In this document: in pieces, positions 15,241-23,365 of the stretch
Numbering within the stretch: the first letter of the stretch is position 1
How the letters are laid out: each line of letters begins with the position of its first letter
Assembly (NCBI RefSeq): GCF_014205765.1
Contig: NZ_JACIIZ010000001.1
Span: 177,718 to 241,717 of the forward strand
Direction of reading: 5' to 3'
Source: Nitrospirillum iridis
GTDB taxonomy: Bacteria > Pseudomonadota > Alphaproteobacteria > Azospirillales > Azospirillaceae
DNA: 64,000 bases
Position numbers and translations under genes: made by a program
The notes under the pieces: generated by a model
Seen by the model: the letters and a program-made list of their open reading frames with translations, nothing else
The model's database searches: none
Told to the model about the DNA's origin: nothing

Positions 15241-16269
15241 ATGAGGGGCATGACGATCACCGCTGCCGGCCTGTTGATGGCCTTGGGGGCCACTTCCGAG
15301 GCATATGCCAAGGAGACGCCGCAACAGGCGTTGACCAAGGCGGTCGCCGCCCTGGCCCACGCCGACCAGATGGATGGGCGTGGGGCCGCCGTGGAGGCGC
15401 ACGATGGCGATCAGTTCGTGCAATGCCGGCGGGCGCCTCATGAGACACTCATAACCTGCGAGGCGGCGGGACCGCGGGGACAACCCTGGATGCGGCATCC
15501 CTTGACCAAGAAGCGGCGGGAAAATCTGAAGGACTTGGGCTATGCCTCCGACCGGAAGACCGGCAACTTCGTCGCCCGTCTGGATCCATCGACGTGGTCG
15601 GACAGCAAGCTGGCGGATTACATGGTTGCTACGCTGGTCGGTGGTTATGATGTGAGGTTAGAGGATATCGAGACGGAGACCGGATCGTACCCTGCGGTAG
15701 CCTGCCCGCCGCGCTATCCCACCGGCCGCGACTTCGGCGGGGAGATCGCGTTCAACGACCGCTCCCCGAAGGACCTGGATGAGGGCTGCGAAGTGGAGGG
15801 CAGGGACACCGAGGATGAGTCGCAGCTGGCCAAGCCGTTGAAGTCCATTCCCATGGAGCCCGACGATGCCAACGCCCAGGTCGAGCAAAACCTCAAGGAC
15901 GTCGGTGACGCCTTCACTTGGCTGACGGGGGCGACCGGGCCGGGCCGCCGGGTCGCCATCTTCAATTGGGGCGACTTTCATATCCAATGCACGAAGGCGG
16001 ACGAGCCCGTGATCCTGTGCGAGATCGAGTCCGCGGATGCCAATCCAGCCCTGCGCCGTGTCGTGACGGCGGCGGTGGGTCGCAAGCTGGAAAAGATGGG
16101 GTTCCGCGGGCCGGGCTATTCCAGGAATTATATCGGGTTCTTCCGCCTGAACGACGGCAAGCCCGGGGATTGGGCCTGGTCGATGATGCAGGCGGCGCTG
16201 ACGGCGTTCGGCGGTCACGCCGTCCGGCCGGTGACCGTGGAGCGGCACGCCCTGAAGGGGGAAACCTGA
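15241..16269 (+). CDS. Exported protein of unknown function with internal duplication, paralog 2
   Basis: This 342-residue paralog of the upstream gene has a signal peptide (MTITAAGLLMALGATSEAYA). It repeats the same landmarks: FVQCRRAPHETLITCEAAG, LTKKRRENLKDLGY, ACPPRYPTGRDFGGEI, DEGCEVEGRDTEDE, FHIQCTKADEPVILCEIESA and GRKLEKMGFRGPGYSRNY. The two-half architecture and the cysteine spacing are conserved, so the pair arose by tandem duplication. ATG 15241 is chosen because GGAGAG (15231-15236) precedes it. ATGs at 15226 and 15229 overlap the upstream stop. The proteins are presumably periplasmic, co-transcribed and possibly partners. Function is unknown. Confidence 0.8.
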   Translation: MRGMTITAAGLLMALGATSEAYAKETPQQALTKAVAALAHADQMDGRGAAVEAHDGDQFVQCRRAPHETLITCEAAGPRGQPWMRHPLTKKRRENLKDLGYASDRKTGNFVARLDPSTWSDSKLADYMVATLVGGYDVRLEDIETETGSYPAVACPPRYPTGRDFGGEIAFNDRSPKDLDEGCEVEGRDTEDESQLAKPLKSIPMEPDDANAQVEQNLKDVGDAFTWLTGATGPGRRVAIFNWGDFHIQCTKADEPVILCEIESADANPALRRVVTAAVGRKLEKMGFRGPGYSRNYIGFFRLNDGKPGDWAWSMMQAALTAFGGHAVRPVTVERHALKGET

Positions 16270-16296
16270 GCGGGCCGGCTTGGGGGGATGGCCGGC

Positions 16297-17157
16297 TCAG
16301 CCGCCGATAGCCGCCGCCAGGGCCACCAGACGGCGCGCCTCCGCCACGTGCAGGGCCTCCACCAGCCGGCCGTCCACCAGCACCACGGCCTTGCCCTCGG
16401 CCATGGCCTCGGCATGGGCGGCGATGAGGCGACGGGCGTGCTCCAACGCCGCCGCGTCAGGGGCGAAGGCGCGGTTGGCGGCGTCCAACTGCTTGGGATG
16501 GATCAGGGTCTTGCCGTCAAAGCCCAATTCCACCCCCTGGCGGCAGGCGGCTTCCAGCCCGGCCTCGTCTTCCAGATCCAGGTGCACGCCGTCCAGGATG
16601 GCCAGGCCATGGGCGCGGGCCGCCAGCAGGCAAAGGCCCAGCGCCGTGATCATGGGCAGGCGCAGGGCCGTGTGATGGGCATGCAATTCCTTGGCGAGGT
16701 CCGAGGTGCCCAGCACCATGCCGGCCAGGCGCGGGGAGGCGGAGGCGATCTCCTTGGCGTTCAGCATGCCCAGCGCCGTTTCCATCATGACCCACAGCGC
16801 CAGGTCCGGCGGCGCGCCGGCGGCGGTCAATAGGCGGTCGGCCTGGCGCACGGCTTCGGCCGATTCCACCTTGGGGATCAGCACGCCGTGGGCGCCTGAC
16901 GTGGCGGCGGCGGTCAGGTCGGCCAGGCCCCAGGGTGTGTCCAGGCCGTTGGTGCGGATCAGCAGCTCCCGCCGGCCGAACCCGCCCCCGGCCACCGCCG
17001 ACAGGACCTGTTCCCGCGCCAGGTCCTTGGCGTCCGGCGCCACCGCGTCTTCCAGATCCAGGATCAGCATGTCGGCGGGCAGGGCCGTCGCCTTTTCCAG
17101 GGCGCGGGCGTTGGAGCCGGGCATGTACAGGGCGGAGCGGCGGGGGCGGGCGGTCAT
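16297..17157 (-). CDS. HpcH/HpaI aldolase / citrate lyase beta-like CoA-ester lyase
   Basis: This 286-residue TIM-barrel protein belongs to the CitE/malyl-CoA lyase family. It shows MLILDLEDAVAPDAKD (Mg-binding Asp/Glu), LLIRTNGLDTPWG, VLIPKVESAEAV, VMMETALGMLNAKEI and DGKTLIHPKQLDAANRAF. The last of these is typical of short CitE-like and Mcl-type enzymes. It should cleave or form a C-C bond in a CoA thioester such as malyl-CoA or citramalyl-CoA; the exact substrate is not determinable. Citrate lyase alpha and gamma subunits are absent nearby, which argues against classical citrate lyase. The ATG at 17157 starts MTARPRRSALYMPGSN at the family's usual N-terminus. It is convergent with the paralog pair. 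Confidence 0.88.
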   Translation of the reverse strand: MTARPRRSALYMPGSNARALEKATALPADMLILDLEDAVAPDAKDLAREQVLSAVAGGGFGRRELLIRTNGLDTPWGLADLTAAATSGAHGVLIPKVESAEAVRQADRLLTAAGAPPDLALWVMMETALGMLNAKEIASASPRLAGMVLGTSDLAKELHAHHTALRLPMITALGLCLLAARAHGLAILDGVHLDLEDEAGLEAACRQGVELGFDGKTLIHPKQLDAANRAFAPDAAALEHARRLIAAHAEAMAEGKAVVLVDGRLVEALHVAEARRLVALAAAIGG

Positions 17158-17345
17158 GGGCGGTTCCCAGGGGGAGAGGGCTCGGTCGCCGGGCAGCATA
17201 CTGATCCGCTGTGATGGCGGCGACGGCTGATGTCCGTTGTTCCGTGATAATAGCCTTGCGTCCCTATGCCCCTCGTCATGCGGCTTGCCCAGTGGCGGTC
17301 CTTGGGGCTACCCCTAGGACTGTTGCCACGAGGAGCATTGCCCCC

Positions 17346-17876
17346 ATGTCGTCGCGTCCCCGCCATCCCTTCCTCCCCACGGCGCGCAGCGCCGTGCTGG
17401 CGTCCGTGCTCTGCCTGGCCGCCGGTGGCGCGTGGGCCCAGGCGGCTCCGCCGCCCGGTCAGGAAGGCCCCTCCCCAACGGGGACGCCGGGCGAATCGGT
17501 GACCGCCAACCAGCCCTTGCTGCGCGATCCCCGTCTGGTGGGCAATGCCAAGGCGCCGCCGCGCGACGTGGAATGCGTGGTGGGCGTGGGCAGCCCCTGC
17601 GCCGGCCGCATGGATTTCAACGACGGCCGCAGCTTCGGTTTCAAGATCAGTGGCCCCGGCGACGCGCTTTTCCACAACACCGGCAACCGCCGCTGCACCC
17701 TGGAATACATCCTGACCGACAGCACGATGGCCACCGCCGGCCGGACCATGGACCTGGCGCCCGGCGCCGCCACCACGCTGAAGGTGCGCGACGCCCAGGG
17801 CATGCATGTGCGCCTGTCGGCCCGCGGCATGTCCTCTCCCATTTGTGAACTGGAAGTGGTTGCCCGTCAGTCCTAA
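17346..17876 (+). CDS. Hypothetical exported protein with four cysteines
   Basis: The 176-residue protein has a Sec signal peptide (ARSAVLASVLCLAAGGAWAQ). The mature part is Pro/Gly-rich up to about residue 65, then a beta-rich domain with four cysteines (VECVVG, SPCAGR, NRRCTLEY, SPICELEV) that could form two disulfides. No family was recognised. AGGAG lies 10 nt before the ATG at 17346. The stop sits 9 nt before a periplasmic thioredoxin-like gene whose Shine-Dalgarno overlaps it. Co-transcription suggests the two act together, for instance with the thioredoxin maintaining the cysteines of this protein. Confidence 0.8.
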   Translation: MSSRPRHPFLPTARSAVLASVLCLAAGGAWAQAAPPPGQEGPSPTGTPGESVTANQPLLRDPRLVGNAKAPPRDVECVVGVGSPCAGRMDFNDGRSFGFKISGPGDALFHNTGNRRCTLEYILTDSTMATAGRTMDLAPGAATTLKVRDAQGMHVRLSARGMSSPICELEVVARQS

Positions 17877-17885
17877 GGAGACCCC

Positions 17886-18386
17886 ATGCGCCGCCTGCTG
17901 CTCATCCTGTCCCTGCTGGCGGCACCCGCCCTGGCGCAAACGCCGGCTTGGGCCGCCGACACGGTCGTATCGGTACCGGGGGATCGTTTCGACCCCGCCC
18001 GCGACGCCGCTCGGGACGTGGCCGAGGCGGTGGCCCAGGCCAAGGCGGGTGGCAAGCGGGTGCTGGTGGATGTGGGGGGCGAGTGGTGCGTCTGGTGCCA
18101 CCGCCTCGACGCCCTGTTCACCGATGACGCCCGATTGCATGCCCTGCGGGAGCAAGGCTTCGTCACGGTGAAGGTGAACTGGAGCAAGGAGAACAAGAAC
18201 GAGGCGCTGCTGGGCCAATGGCCCAAGGTCGCGGGCTACCCCCACCTGTTCGTGCTGGATGCCGACGGCAGGCTGCTGCAATCCCAGGACACGGGCCTGC
18301 TGGAGCAGGACAAGGGCTACAACGTGGACAAGGTGGCGGCTTTCCTGACGCGATGGGCCGCGCCGGCATCGCCGTCCCGGCTCTGA
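17886..18386 (+). CDS. Exported thioredoxin-family protein
   Basis: The 166-residue protein has a signal peptide (LLLILSLLAAPALAQ) and a thioredoxin-like domain. The redox motif is EWCVWCH (Cys68, Cys71), and YPHLFVLDADG supplies the cis-proline loop. The WCxWC-H form resembles the thioredoxin_7/DsbD-gamma-like group that acts in the periplasm as a reductase or disulfide-handling protein. AAGGAG (17875-17880) precedes the ATG at 17886. It forms an operon with the cysteine-containing exported protein upstream and ends at a strong terminator shared with the convergent asd. Confidence 0.88.
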   Translation: MRRLLLILSLLAAPALAQTPAWAADTVVSVPGDRFDPARDAARDVAEAVAQAKAGGKRVLVDVGGEWCVWCHRLDALFTDDARLHALREQGFVTVKVNWSKENKNEALLGQWPKVAGYPHLFVLDADGRLLQSQDTGLLEQDKGYNVDKVAAFLTRWAAPASPSRL

Positions 18387-18397
18387 ACCGGTCCTGA

Positions 18398-18443
18398 AAA
18401 AACAATGGGCGCCGGCCTCGTCGAGGCGGCGCCCATTGTTTTT
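18398..18443. terminator. Bidirectional terminator between the thioredoxin gene and asd
   Basis: The left arm 18398-18413 (ending CAATGGGCGCC) pairs with the right arm 18428-18443 (beginning GGCGCCCATTG). A- and T-runs at the outer ends give U-tails in both directions. It lies between convergent stops. Confidence 0.85.
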
Positions 18444-18461
18444 GGAACGTTGCCCCGGGGC

Positions 18462-19478
18462 CTACTTGCTCAGATGGTCCTTCACCAGGCGCTCGGCGAT
18501 CTGCACGGCGTTGAGGGCCGCACCCTTGCGCAGGTTGTCCGCCACGACCCATAGGTTCAGGCCGTTCTCCACCGTGATGTCCTCCCGCAGGCGGCTGATG
18601 AACACCAGGTCATCGCCCGCGGACTCCACCGGCGTCACATAACCCTCGTCGGCGCGGTGGTCGATCAGCGACACGCCCTTGGCCTTGCGCAGGACGGCGC
18701 GGGCCTCGTCGGCGCTGATCGGGTTCTCGAATTCCACGTTGACCGCTTCGGCGTGGCCGATGAACACGGGCACGCGCACGCAGGTGGCGGTCACCTTGAT
18801 GGACGGGCCCAGGATCTTCTTGGTCTCCACCATCATCTTCCACTCTTCCTTGGTGGTGCCGTCGTCCATGAAGACGTCGATGTGGGGGATGACGTTGAAG
18901 GCGATCTGCTTGGTGAACTGCCGCTTCTCGATCGGGTCGTTCACGTAGATGGCGCGGGTCTGGGTGAACAGCTCGTCCATCGCCTCCTTGCCGGCGCCGG
19001 ACACCGACTGATAGGTGGACACCACCACGCGGCGGATGCGGGCCAGGTCGTGCAGGGGCTTCAGCGCCACCACCATCTGGATGGTGGAGCAGTTGGGGTT
19101 GGCGATGATGCCCTTCTTCTTGTAGCCGGCGATGGCCTCGGGGTTCACCTCCGGCACCACCAGCGGCACGTCCGGGTCCATGCGGAAGTGGCTGGTGTTG
19201 TCGATGACCACGGCGCCGGCGGCGGCGGCCTTGGGCGCGAACTGGGCGGAGATCTTGGCGCCGGCGGAGGACAGCACGATGTCCGTGCCCGCGAAATCGA
19301 ACTTGGCCAGGTCCTGGACACGCAGGTCCTCATCGCCGAAGCTGATTTCCGATCCGATGGAGCGTTCCGAGGCCAGGGCCACCGCCTGACTCACCGGGAA
19401 ATTCCGTTCCGCCAGGATCTGCAGCATCTCGCGCCCGACATTGCCCGTGGCGCCCACGACGGCGACTTTATAGCCCAT
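18462..19478 (-). CDS. asd: Aspartate-semialdehyde dehydrogenase
   Basis: The 338-residue enzyme matches Asd throughout. It has the NADP-binding VAVVGATGNVGREML at the N-terminus, the catalytic cysteine in IANPNCSTIQMV (Cys130), and VPVFIGHAEAVNVEFE with the active-site His. It reduces aspartyl phosphate to aspartate semialdehyde, the branch point to lysine/diaminopimelate, methionine and threonine. The start at 19478 (MGYKVAVVG) is preferred over ATGs at 19484 and 19493, because AGGAG sits 7 nt upstream of it and would be too close to the others. It is apparently monocistronic. Confidence 0.97.
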   Translation of the reverse strand: MGYKVAVVGATGNVGREMLQILAERNFPVSQAVALASERSIGSEISFGDEDLRVQDLAKFDFAGTDIVLSSAGAKISAQFAPKAAAAGAVVIDNTSHFRMDPDVPLVVPEVNPEAIAGYKKKGIIANPNCSTIQMVVALKPLHDLARIRRVVVSTYQSVSGAGKEAMDELFTQTRAIYVNDPIEKRQFTKQIAFNVIPHIDVFMDDGTTKEEWKMMVETKKILGPSIKVTATCVRVPVFIGHAEAVNVEFENPISADEARAVLRKAKGVSLIDHRADEGYVTPVESAGDDLVFISRLREDITVENGLNLWVVADNLRKGAALNAVQIAERLVKDHLSK

Positions 19479-19647
19479 GGTCATGCTCCTCATATCTCTG
19501 GCGGGGACCGGAGGGGCGGGCCGCTTGCGGGGGCGGGGGCCGCTCTGGTCTAATCCGGCGGAGACTTAAGGCGGGCAGGCGGGGTTTGCAAGCGCGCAGG
19601 CGTCAGTGCCGCCCCGCGAACGACCCGCATGCGACTACAGGGAGGGA

Positions 19648-19995
19648 ATGAGGGTGACGGCAGACGGACCGCGCATCGCCACGTACGGCGCCTTTTGGCC
19701 CTTCTATCTGGGGGAGCACGCCCGCGCGGCCACGCGGGCCTGGCACTTCGTGGGCACCGGCCTGGTGCTGGCGGCGCTGGCCGCCGGCATCTGGACGGGT
19801 GATTGGCGCCTCTTCGCCATCGCGCCGGTCTGCGGCTATCTTTTCGCCTGGATCAGTCACTTCTTCGTGGAACACAACCGACCCGCCACCTTCACCTATC
19901 CGCTATGGTCGCTGGTCAGCGACTTCCGCATGTTCTTCCTGTACGTGATCGGGCGCCTGGGGCCTGAACTGCGTCGGTATGGCATCGATGGCTGA
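19648..19995 (+). CDS. DUF962 / Mpo1-like membrane protein
   Basis: This 115-residue protein belongs to the DUF962 family, related to yeast Mpo1. It has FWPFYLGEHARAATRAWHFVGT with the conserved His, and SHFFVEHNRPATFTYPLWSLVSDFRMFF, which carries the second His cluster and the NRPATF motif. Two or three hydrophobic helices place it in the inner membrane. Mpo1 oxidises 2-hydroxy fatty acids using Fe(II), so a lipid-oxidising role is plausible but unproven in bacteria. ATG 19648 follows a GGAGGG Shine-Dalgarno sequence. It is divergent from asd. Confidence 0.87.
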   Translation: MRVTADGPRIATYGAFWPFYLGEHARAATRAWHFVGTGLVLAALAAGIWTGDWRLFAIAPVCGYLFAWISHFFVEHNRPATFTYPLWSLVSDFRMFFLYVIGRLGPELRRYGIDG

Positions 19996-20054
19996 CGTCC
20001 ATCCGTTCCAGCATCCGCCTTCCGCTTTGGCCCGCCTTCAAAGGATATGCCGCC

Positions 20055-20315
20055 TTGCCCACGATCGTTGAAACCATCGCCCAGGCGATCAAGCGTGCGG
20101 ACAAGACCTTCTTCAACGAGAATTACACGAAGCAGGCCCAGGCTGTCGTGGATGGCCTGCGCAAGGCCGGCTTCGAGGTCGTGCCGGTCAAACCCCCGGA
20201 AGTACTGGTGGAATACGCGGTGGAGAATATCCCCTTTGGCCGCCTGCGCCCGTCAGAGTTGATTCGTGCCCTCTACGGCACAATGGTGGAGAATTGCCGC
20301 AAGTTTGTGTCGTAG
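20055..20315 (+). CDS. Small conserved alphaproteobacterial protein of unknown function
   Basis: The 86-residue protein reads PTIVETIAQAIKRADKTFF, followed by a helix with QAQAVVDGLRKAGFEVVPVKPPE. This helix-helix-strand pattern ('...KQA..V...L...GF.VVP..P') is one I associate with short uncharacterised alphaproteobacterial proteins. It has no signal peptide or membrane segment. The start is a TTG at 20055, with AAGGA 10 nt upstream. The ATG at 20047 is in a different frame that gives an Arg/Ser-rich product unlike a real protein. It lies 59 nt after the DUF962 gene and may share its transcript. Confidence 0.65.
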   Translation: MPTIVETIAQAIKRADKTFFNENYTKQAQAVVDGLRKAGFEVVPVKPPEVLVEYAVENIPFGRLRPSELIRALYGTMVENCRKFVS

Positions 20316-20387
20316 AAACGACGATTTCTTTCCATAAACATCAGGCGAATCCGCTTCTAAAAAGCCGGGCGGGGGTGCAACAATATA

Positions 20388-20422
20388 GTTACCGACCCTG
20401 ATCCAGGGGCGATGTCGGTAAC
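20388..20422. promoter_or_regulatory. Inverted repeat GTTACCGAC-N17-GTCGGTAAC upstream of the pentapeptide-repeat gene
   Basis: Perfect 9-bp arms lie at 20388-20396 and 20414-20422, ending 17 nt before the ATG at 20440. The arms contain the same GTTACCG/CGGTAAC core seen near 6065-6110 and 59723-59792. It could be an operator covering the promoter or ribosome-binding region, or an RNA hairpin masking the start. Confidence 0.45.
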
Positions 20423-20439
20423 CCGGATGGCTAGATTGC

Positions 20440-21732
20440 ATGCATCCTGAACGCCAGTACCAGGACGGCTTTGAGTGGCGCCGGGCGACCCCGGCCGAGG
20501 TCATGGACGCGGCGCGCAAGCATGAACGCTTGATCGAGGGCCGCATTGGCGGCGCCCGTTTCTCCTTTGTCCTGCATGATCTGCGTGGCGCCGTCCTGTC
20601 CACCTTGAACCTGACCGACGCCGACCTGACGGGCAGCCGCCTGGACCAGGCCCAACTGGTGGGCACCCGGCTGCGCAGCGCCTCCCTCTTCGCGTGTGAC
20701 TTCCGCCTGGCCTGCCTGCGCCAGGCCGATCTGTCCAAGTCCGACCTGCGTGGCGTCAGCATGCGCGGGGCGGACCTGACCAAGGCCCGCATGCGTGAGG
20801 CGGACGTGCGCGAGGCCGTTCTGGCCGTCTATCGCGGTGGCAAGCCCCTGCCGGAAACCTTCGATGGCCGTATCCCGGACCTGACCTCCGCCATCGCCAT
20901 CGGCGCGGACATGTCCGACAGCCGCATGAACGGATCCTGGACCTTGAACGCGGATTTCACCGACGCCAACCTGGCCGGCGTGGATTTACGGGGCGCCGAT
21001 CTGCGCGGCGCGGTCTTCAAGGGGGCCAACATGCAGGGCGCCAACCTTTCGGAAAGCAGGCTGCATGGTACGTCTTTCGCCGGCGCCCTGCTCACCGACA
21101 CGATCTTCAACGACGCCATCCTGGAGGACGCCAACTTCCGTGGCGCCATCATGGAATCCACCCTGATCAGCCGTTTGCGCGGCAAGGGCGCCACCCTGCC
21201 GGGCGAGGGTGGGGACTCGGCCCGTCCCGTGGCCGAAATGGTGGAGGAGCATGCCGTCTGGGTGGGCGCCGCTGGCCGCTCGGGTGTGCGCGCCGACCTG
21301 TCGGGCCGCGACCTTACCGGCCTCAATCTCTCGGGCCGCAATCTCACCGCCGCCAAGATGGCCTTCGCCGTGGCCCGCCGCCTGGTGCTGACGGGGGCGT
21401 CACTGGTCATGGCCGACCTGGAATGCGTGGACATGCAGGACGCCGTGCTGGTGGGCGTGGATGCCCGGGGCGCCAACTTCGAACGGGCCCACCTGAACGG
21501 CGCCGATCTGCAGAACGCCAATCTGGGCTTGCTGGAAAGCGCGGAACAGCCCGACCGCAAATGGCCGGTGCGGCTGACCCGCGCCCGCTTGCGGGGGGCC
21601 AACCTGCGCGGTGCCAACCTGCGGGGCGCGATCCTGCGCGAGGCCGACCTTACCGGCGCCGACCTGCGCGACGCCCAATTGGAGGGTGTCATCCTGGACG
21701 GCGCCACGACCGCTCAAGTCCGTAGTCGCTAG
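20440..21732 (+). CDS. Pentapeptide-repeat protein
   Basis: The 430-residue protein consists mostly of A(D/N)LxG pentapeptide repeats, which fold as a right-handed quadrilateral beta-helix. Repeat blocks run at about residues 45-125, 150-245 and 280-425, for example GADLRGAVFKGANMQGANLS and GANLRGANLRGAILREADLT. A non-repeat segment around 250-282 (VEEHAVWVGAAGRSGVRADL) separates the last two blocks. There is no signal peptide, so it is cytoplasmic. Family members act as DNA mimics, gyrase protectors or scaffolds, but nothing here fixes the role. A perfect inverted repeat lies just before the ATG. It is convergent with the SYLF gene. Confidence 0.93.
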   Translation: MHPERQYQDGFEWRRATPAEVMDAARKHERLIEGRIGGARFSFVLHDLRGAVLSTLNLTDADLTGSRLDQAQLVGTRLRSASLFACDFRLACLRQADLSKSDLRGVSMRGADLTKARMREADVREAVLAVYRGGKPLPETFDGRIPDLTSAIAIGADMSDSRMNGSWTLNADFTDANLAGVDLRGADLRGAVFKGANMQGANLSESRLHGTSFAGALLTDTIFNDAILEDANFRGAIMESTLISRLRGKGATLPGEGGDSARPVAEMVEEHAVWVGAAGRSGVRADLSGRDLTGLNLSGRNLTAAKMAFAVARRLVLTGASLVMADLECVDMQDAVLVGVDARGANFERAHLNGADLQNANLGLLESAEQPDRKWPVRLTRARLRGANLRGANLRGAILREADLTGADLRDAQLEGVILDGATTAQVRSR

Positions 21733-21778
21733 AGCGGATCGCCCGAAGGCGGGATCGCCTTTGGGCGTGAAGCCGCTC
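21732..21778. terminator. Hairpin between the pentapeptide-repeat and SYLF genes
   Basis: GCCCGAAGGCG (21741-21751) pairs with CGCCTTTGGGC (21756-21766) with one G-U pair. An outer GAGCGG/CCGCTC pair (21732-21737, 21773-21778) encloses it. It lies between convergent stops and has no U-tract. Confidence 0.5.
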
Positions 21779-21837
21779 GCGGACAGACTGAGCTATGGCC
21801 GGCTGTGGTTCCGATTAAACGCAGCCGGCTATAGGGA

Positions 21838-22521
21838 TTACTGGCTGAGAACGGCCGCCAGGGCCTGGGCTTCCGGTCGGAAGAAGGCGCGGTCCAGCAG
21901 GATTTGCTCGGGCGTCGTCTGCTGGCCGTAGAAGATGTCGTTCCATTCCTTGCGCGGGGTGATGACCGAGCCGTCGACGGCCAGGCCGCCGAACAGGCCG
22001 CTGGTCTTGGCATAGACATACATGTCGGCGTCCATGCCCACGCCATAGCCGGCACCGACCTGGGTGCCCAGCTCGCCCACCGCCACCTTGGCGTCCGCGC
22101 CCAGCTTCACGCTGCGGTCCATCACGGCGTTCAGGCCCTTGTCGGTCATGATCACCAGCATCATCTGCGCCTGCTGGCCGCCGAACTGCAGGCCGAAACT
22201 GGCCTCGGCCATGGTGTAGAAGGCCGGGCCGCTCCACGATCCGTCGCTGCCCTTGGCCACCAGCACGCCGGTGCCGCCACCGCCGCCCAGGAAGAAGCCC
22301 GCCTGGATGACGTTGGGCAGGATCAGCACGCCCTTGGCCCGGCCCAGCAGGTTCTTCAGGGGGGCGTATTGCGGGTCGCCTAGCAGGGACATGGCGGTCA
22401 GGCGCGCGCGCTCCACCATCAGTTGCGCCTCCGTCACCTCCGCCCGCGCCGGCACGGCCGTGCCCAGCGCCAGGGCCGCGCCCGCCGCCGCACCCGCCAA
22501 CACCTGCCGCCGATCGATCAT
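21838..22521 (-). CDS. SYLF-domain (YSC84-like) lipid-binding exported protein
   Basis: The 227-residue protein has a signal sequence (RRQVLAGAAAGAALALGTAV, with an RR start that may be Tat-type). The rest is a SYLF/YSC84 domain: LGRAKGVLILPNVIQAGFFL, GGGGGTGVLVAKGSDGSWS, GPAFYTMAEASFGLQFGGQ and VYAKTSGLFGGLAVDGSVI. In eukaryotes this domain binds phosphoinositides; the bacterial exported forms are uncharacterised and presumably contact envelope lipids. The ATG at 22521 has AAGGA 9 nt upstream. The gene is alone on the minus strand between the pentapeptide-repeat gene and the cobalamin genes. Confidence 0.9.
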   Translation of the reverse strand: MIDRRQVLAGAAAGAALALGTAVPARAEVTEAQLMVERARLTAMSLLGDPQYAPLKNLLGRAKGVLILPNVIQAGFFLGGGGGTGVLVAKGSDGSWSGPAFYTMAEASFGLQFGGQQAQMMLVIMTDKGLNAVMDRSVKLGADAKVAVGELGTQVGAGYGVGMDADMYVYAKTSGLFGGLAVDGSVITPRKEWNDIFYGQQTTPEQILLDRAFFRPEAQALAAVLSQ

Positions 22522-22729
22522 CGTTTCGTTCCTTCTTTCGTCATTCGGGGCCGCTGGCGGCCGCCCGAACCATCCGTTGACGCTGTTGACAGAATTCCTA
22601 CCATATCTGGGTACGGTCGCCCATGCCCCAGAGAGATGTGGCCCCGTTGGACAGTCGGCGACCGGCACCTTCGGGGCGACCCTAAAGGCGAAGTAAGGCG
22701 GCCGTGCGGCAAAGTCCCGCCCGGGCGGG

Positions 22730-23365
22730 TCAGGGGGCGCGGTTGACGCCCCTCACCGCCCAGACGGGGCCAGCGTCGGTGGCGATGCGGTCCAGCCGGG
22801 TGATGGACAGGGGCGAGACGTCCAGGGCCAAAGCCTTGGCCGGCGACAGATCCAGGGCCAGGGCCACGGCGGCCCGCACCGGCCCGGCATGGCAGACGCA
22901 GACGATGTCACGGTCACCCGTCCGCTGGCCGCCCGTCTGTCGTCCGCTCCAATCCTCCACCGCCGCGGCCACGCGGTGGCACAGGTCGGCGAAGCTCTCG
23001 CCGCCCGGCGGCGCGGTGCCCGCCGGGTCGGCCCAGAAGGCGGCCAGGTGCGGGTCCCCGGCATCCTCCAACGCGGCATAGCTGTGGCCTTGCCATGTGC
23101 CGAAATGCTGTTCCATCAGGCGGGGGTCGGTCTCGGGCAGCGGCGGCCGCCCGGTCACCAGGGCCGCCAGGCGCTCCACCGTCTGCCGGGTGCGGGTCAG
23201 CGGGCTGGCCAGCCACAGTGCGCCCGGGGGCAGGCGGGCGGCCGTCAGATGGGCGTCCGCCTCTGGCCAGGGGGCCAGGGCCGCGTCCGACTGGCCGGCG
23301 ATGCGGTGCGGCTCGGCCAGGGGCGCGTGGCGCACCCACCACCAGCGAACGGCGCCGGCGATCAT
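22730..23365 (-). CDS. cobC: Histidine phosphatase, likely alpha-ribazole-5'-phosphate phosphatase
   Basis: The 211-residue histidine-phosphatase-superfamily protein has the catalytic RH motif in WWVRHAPLAEP (His at about residue 13). It also has LASPLTRTRQTVERL, the downstream acidic site LMEQHFGTWQG, and the second His in VCVCHAGPVRAAV. Its start overlaps the cobS stop by 4 nt (ATGA). Together with cobT across the divergent promoter this supports the CobC role of removing phosphate in the late steps of cobalamin nucleotide-loop assembly. By sequence alone a generic phosphoglycerate-mutase-like phosphatase cannot be excluded. Confidence 0.83.
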   Translation of the reverse strand: MIAGAVRWWWVRHAPLAEPHRIAGQSDAALAPWPEADAHLTAARLPPGALWLASPLTRTRQTVERLAALVTGRPPLPETDPRLMEQHFGTWQGHSYAALEDAGDPHLAAFWADPAGTAPPGGESFADLCHRVAAAVEDWSGRQTGGQRTGDRDIVCVCHAGPVRAAVALALDLSPAKALALDVSPLSITRLDRIATDAGPVWAVRGVNRAP

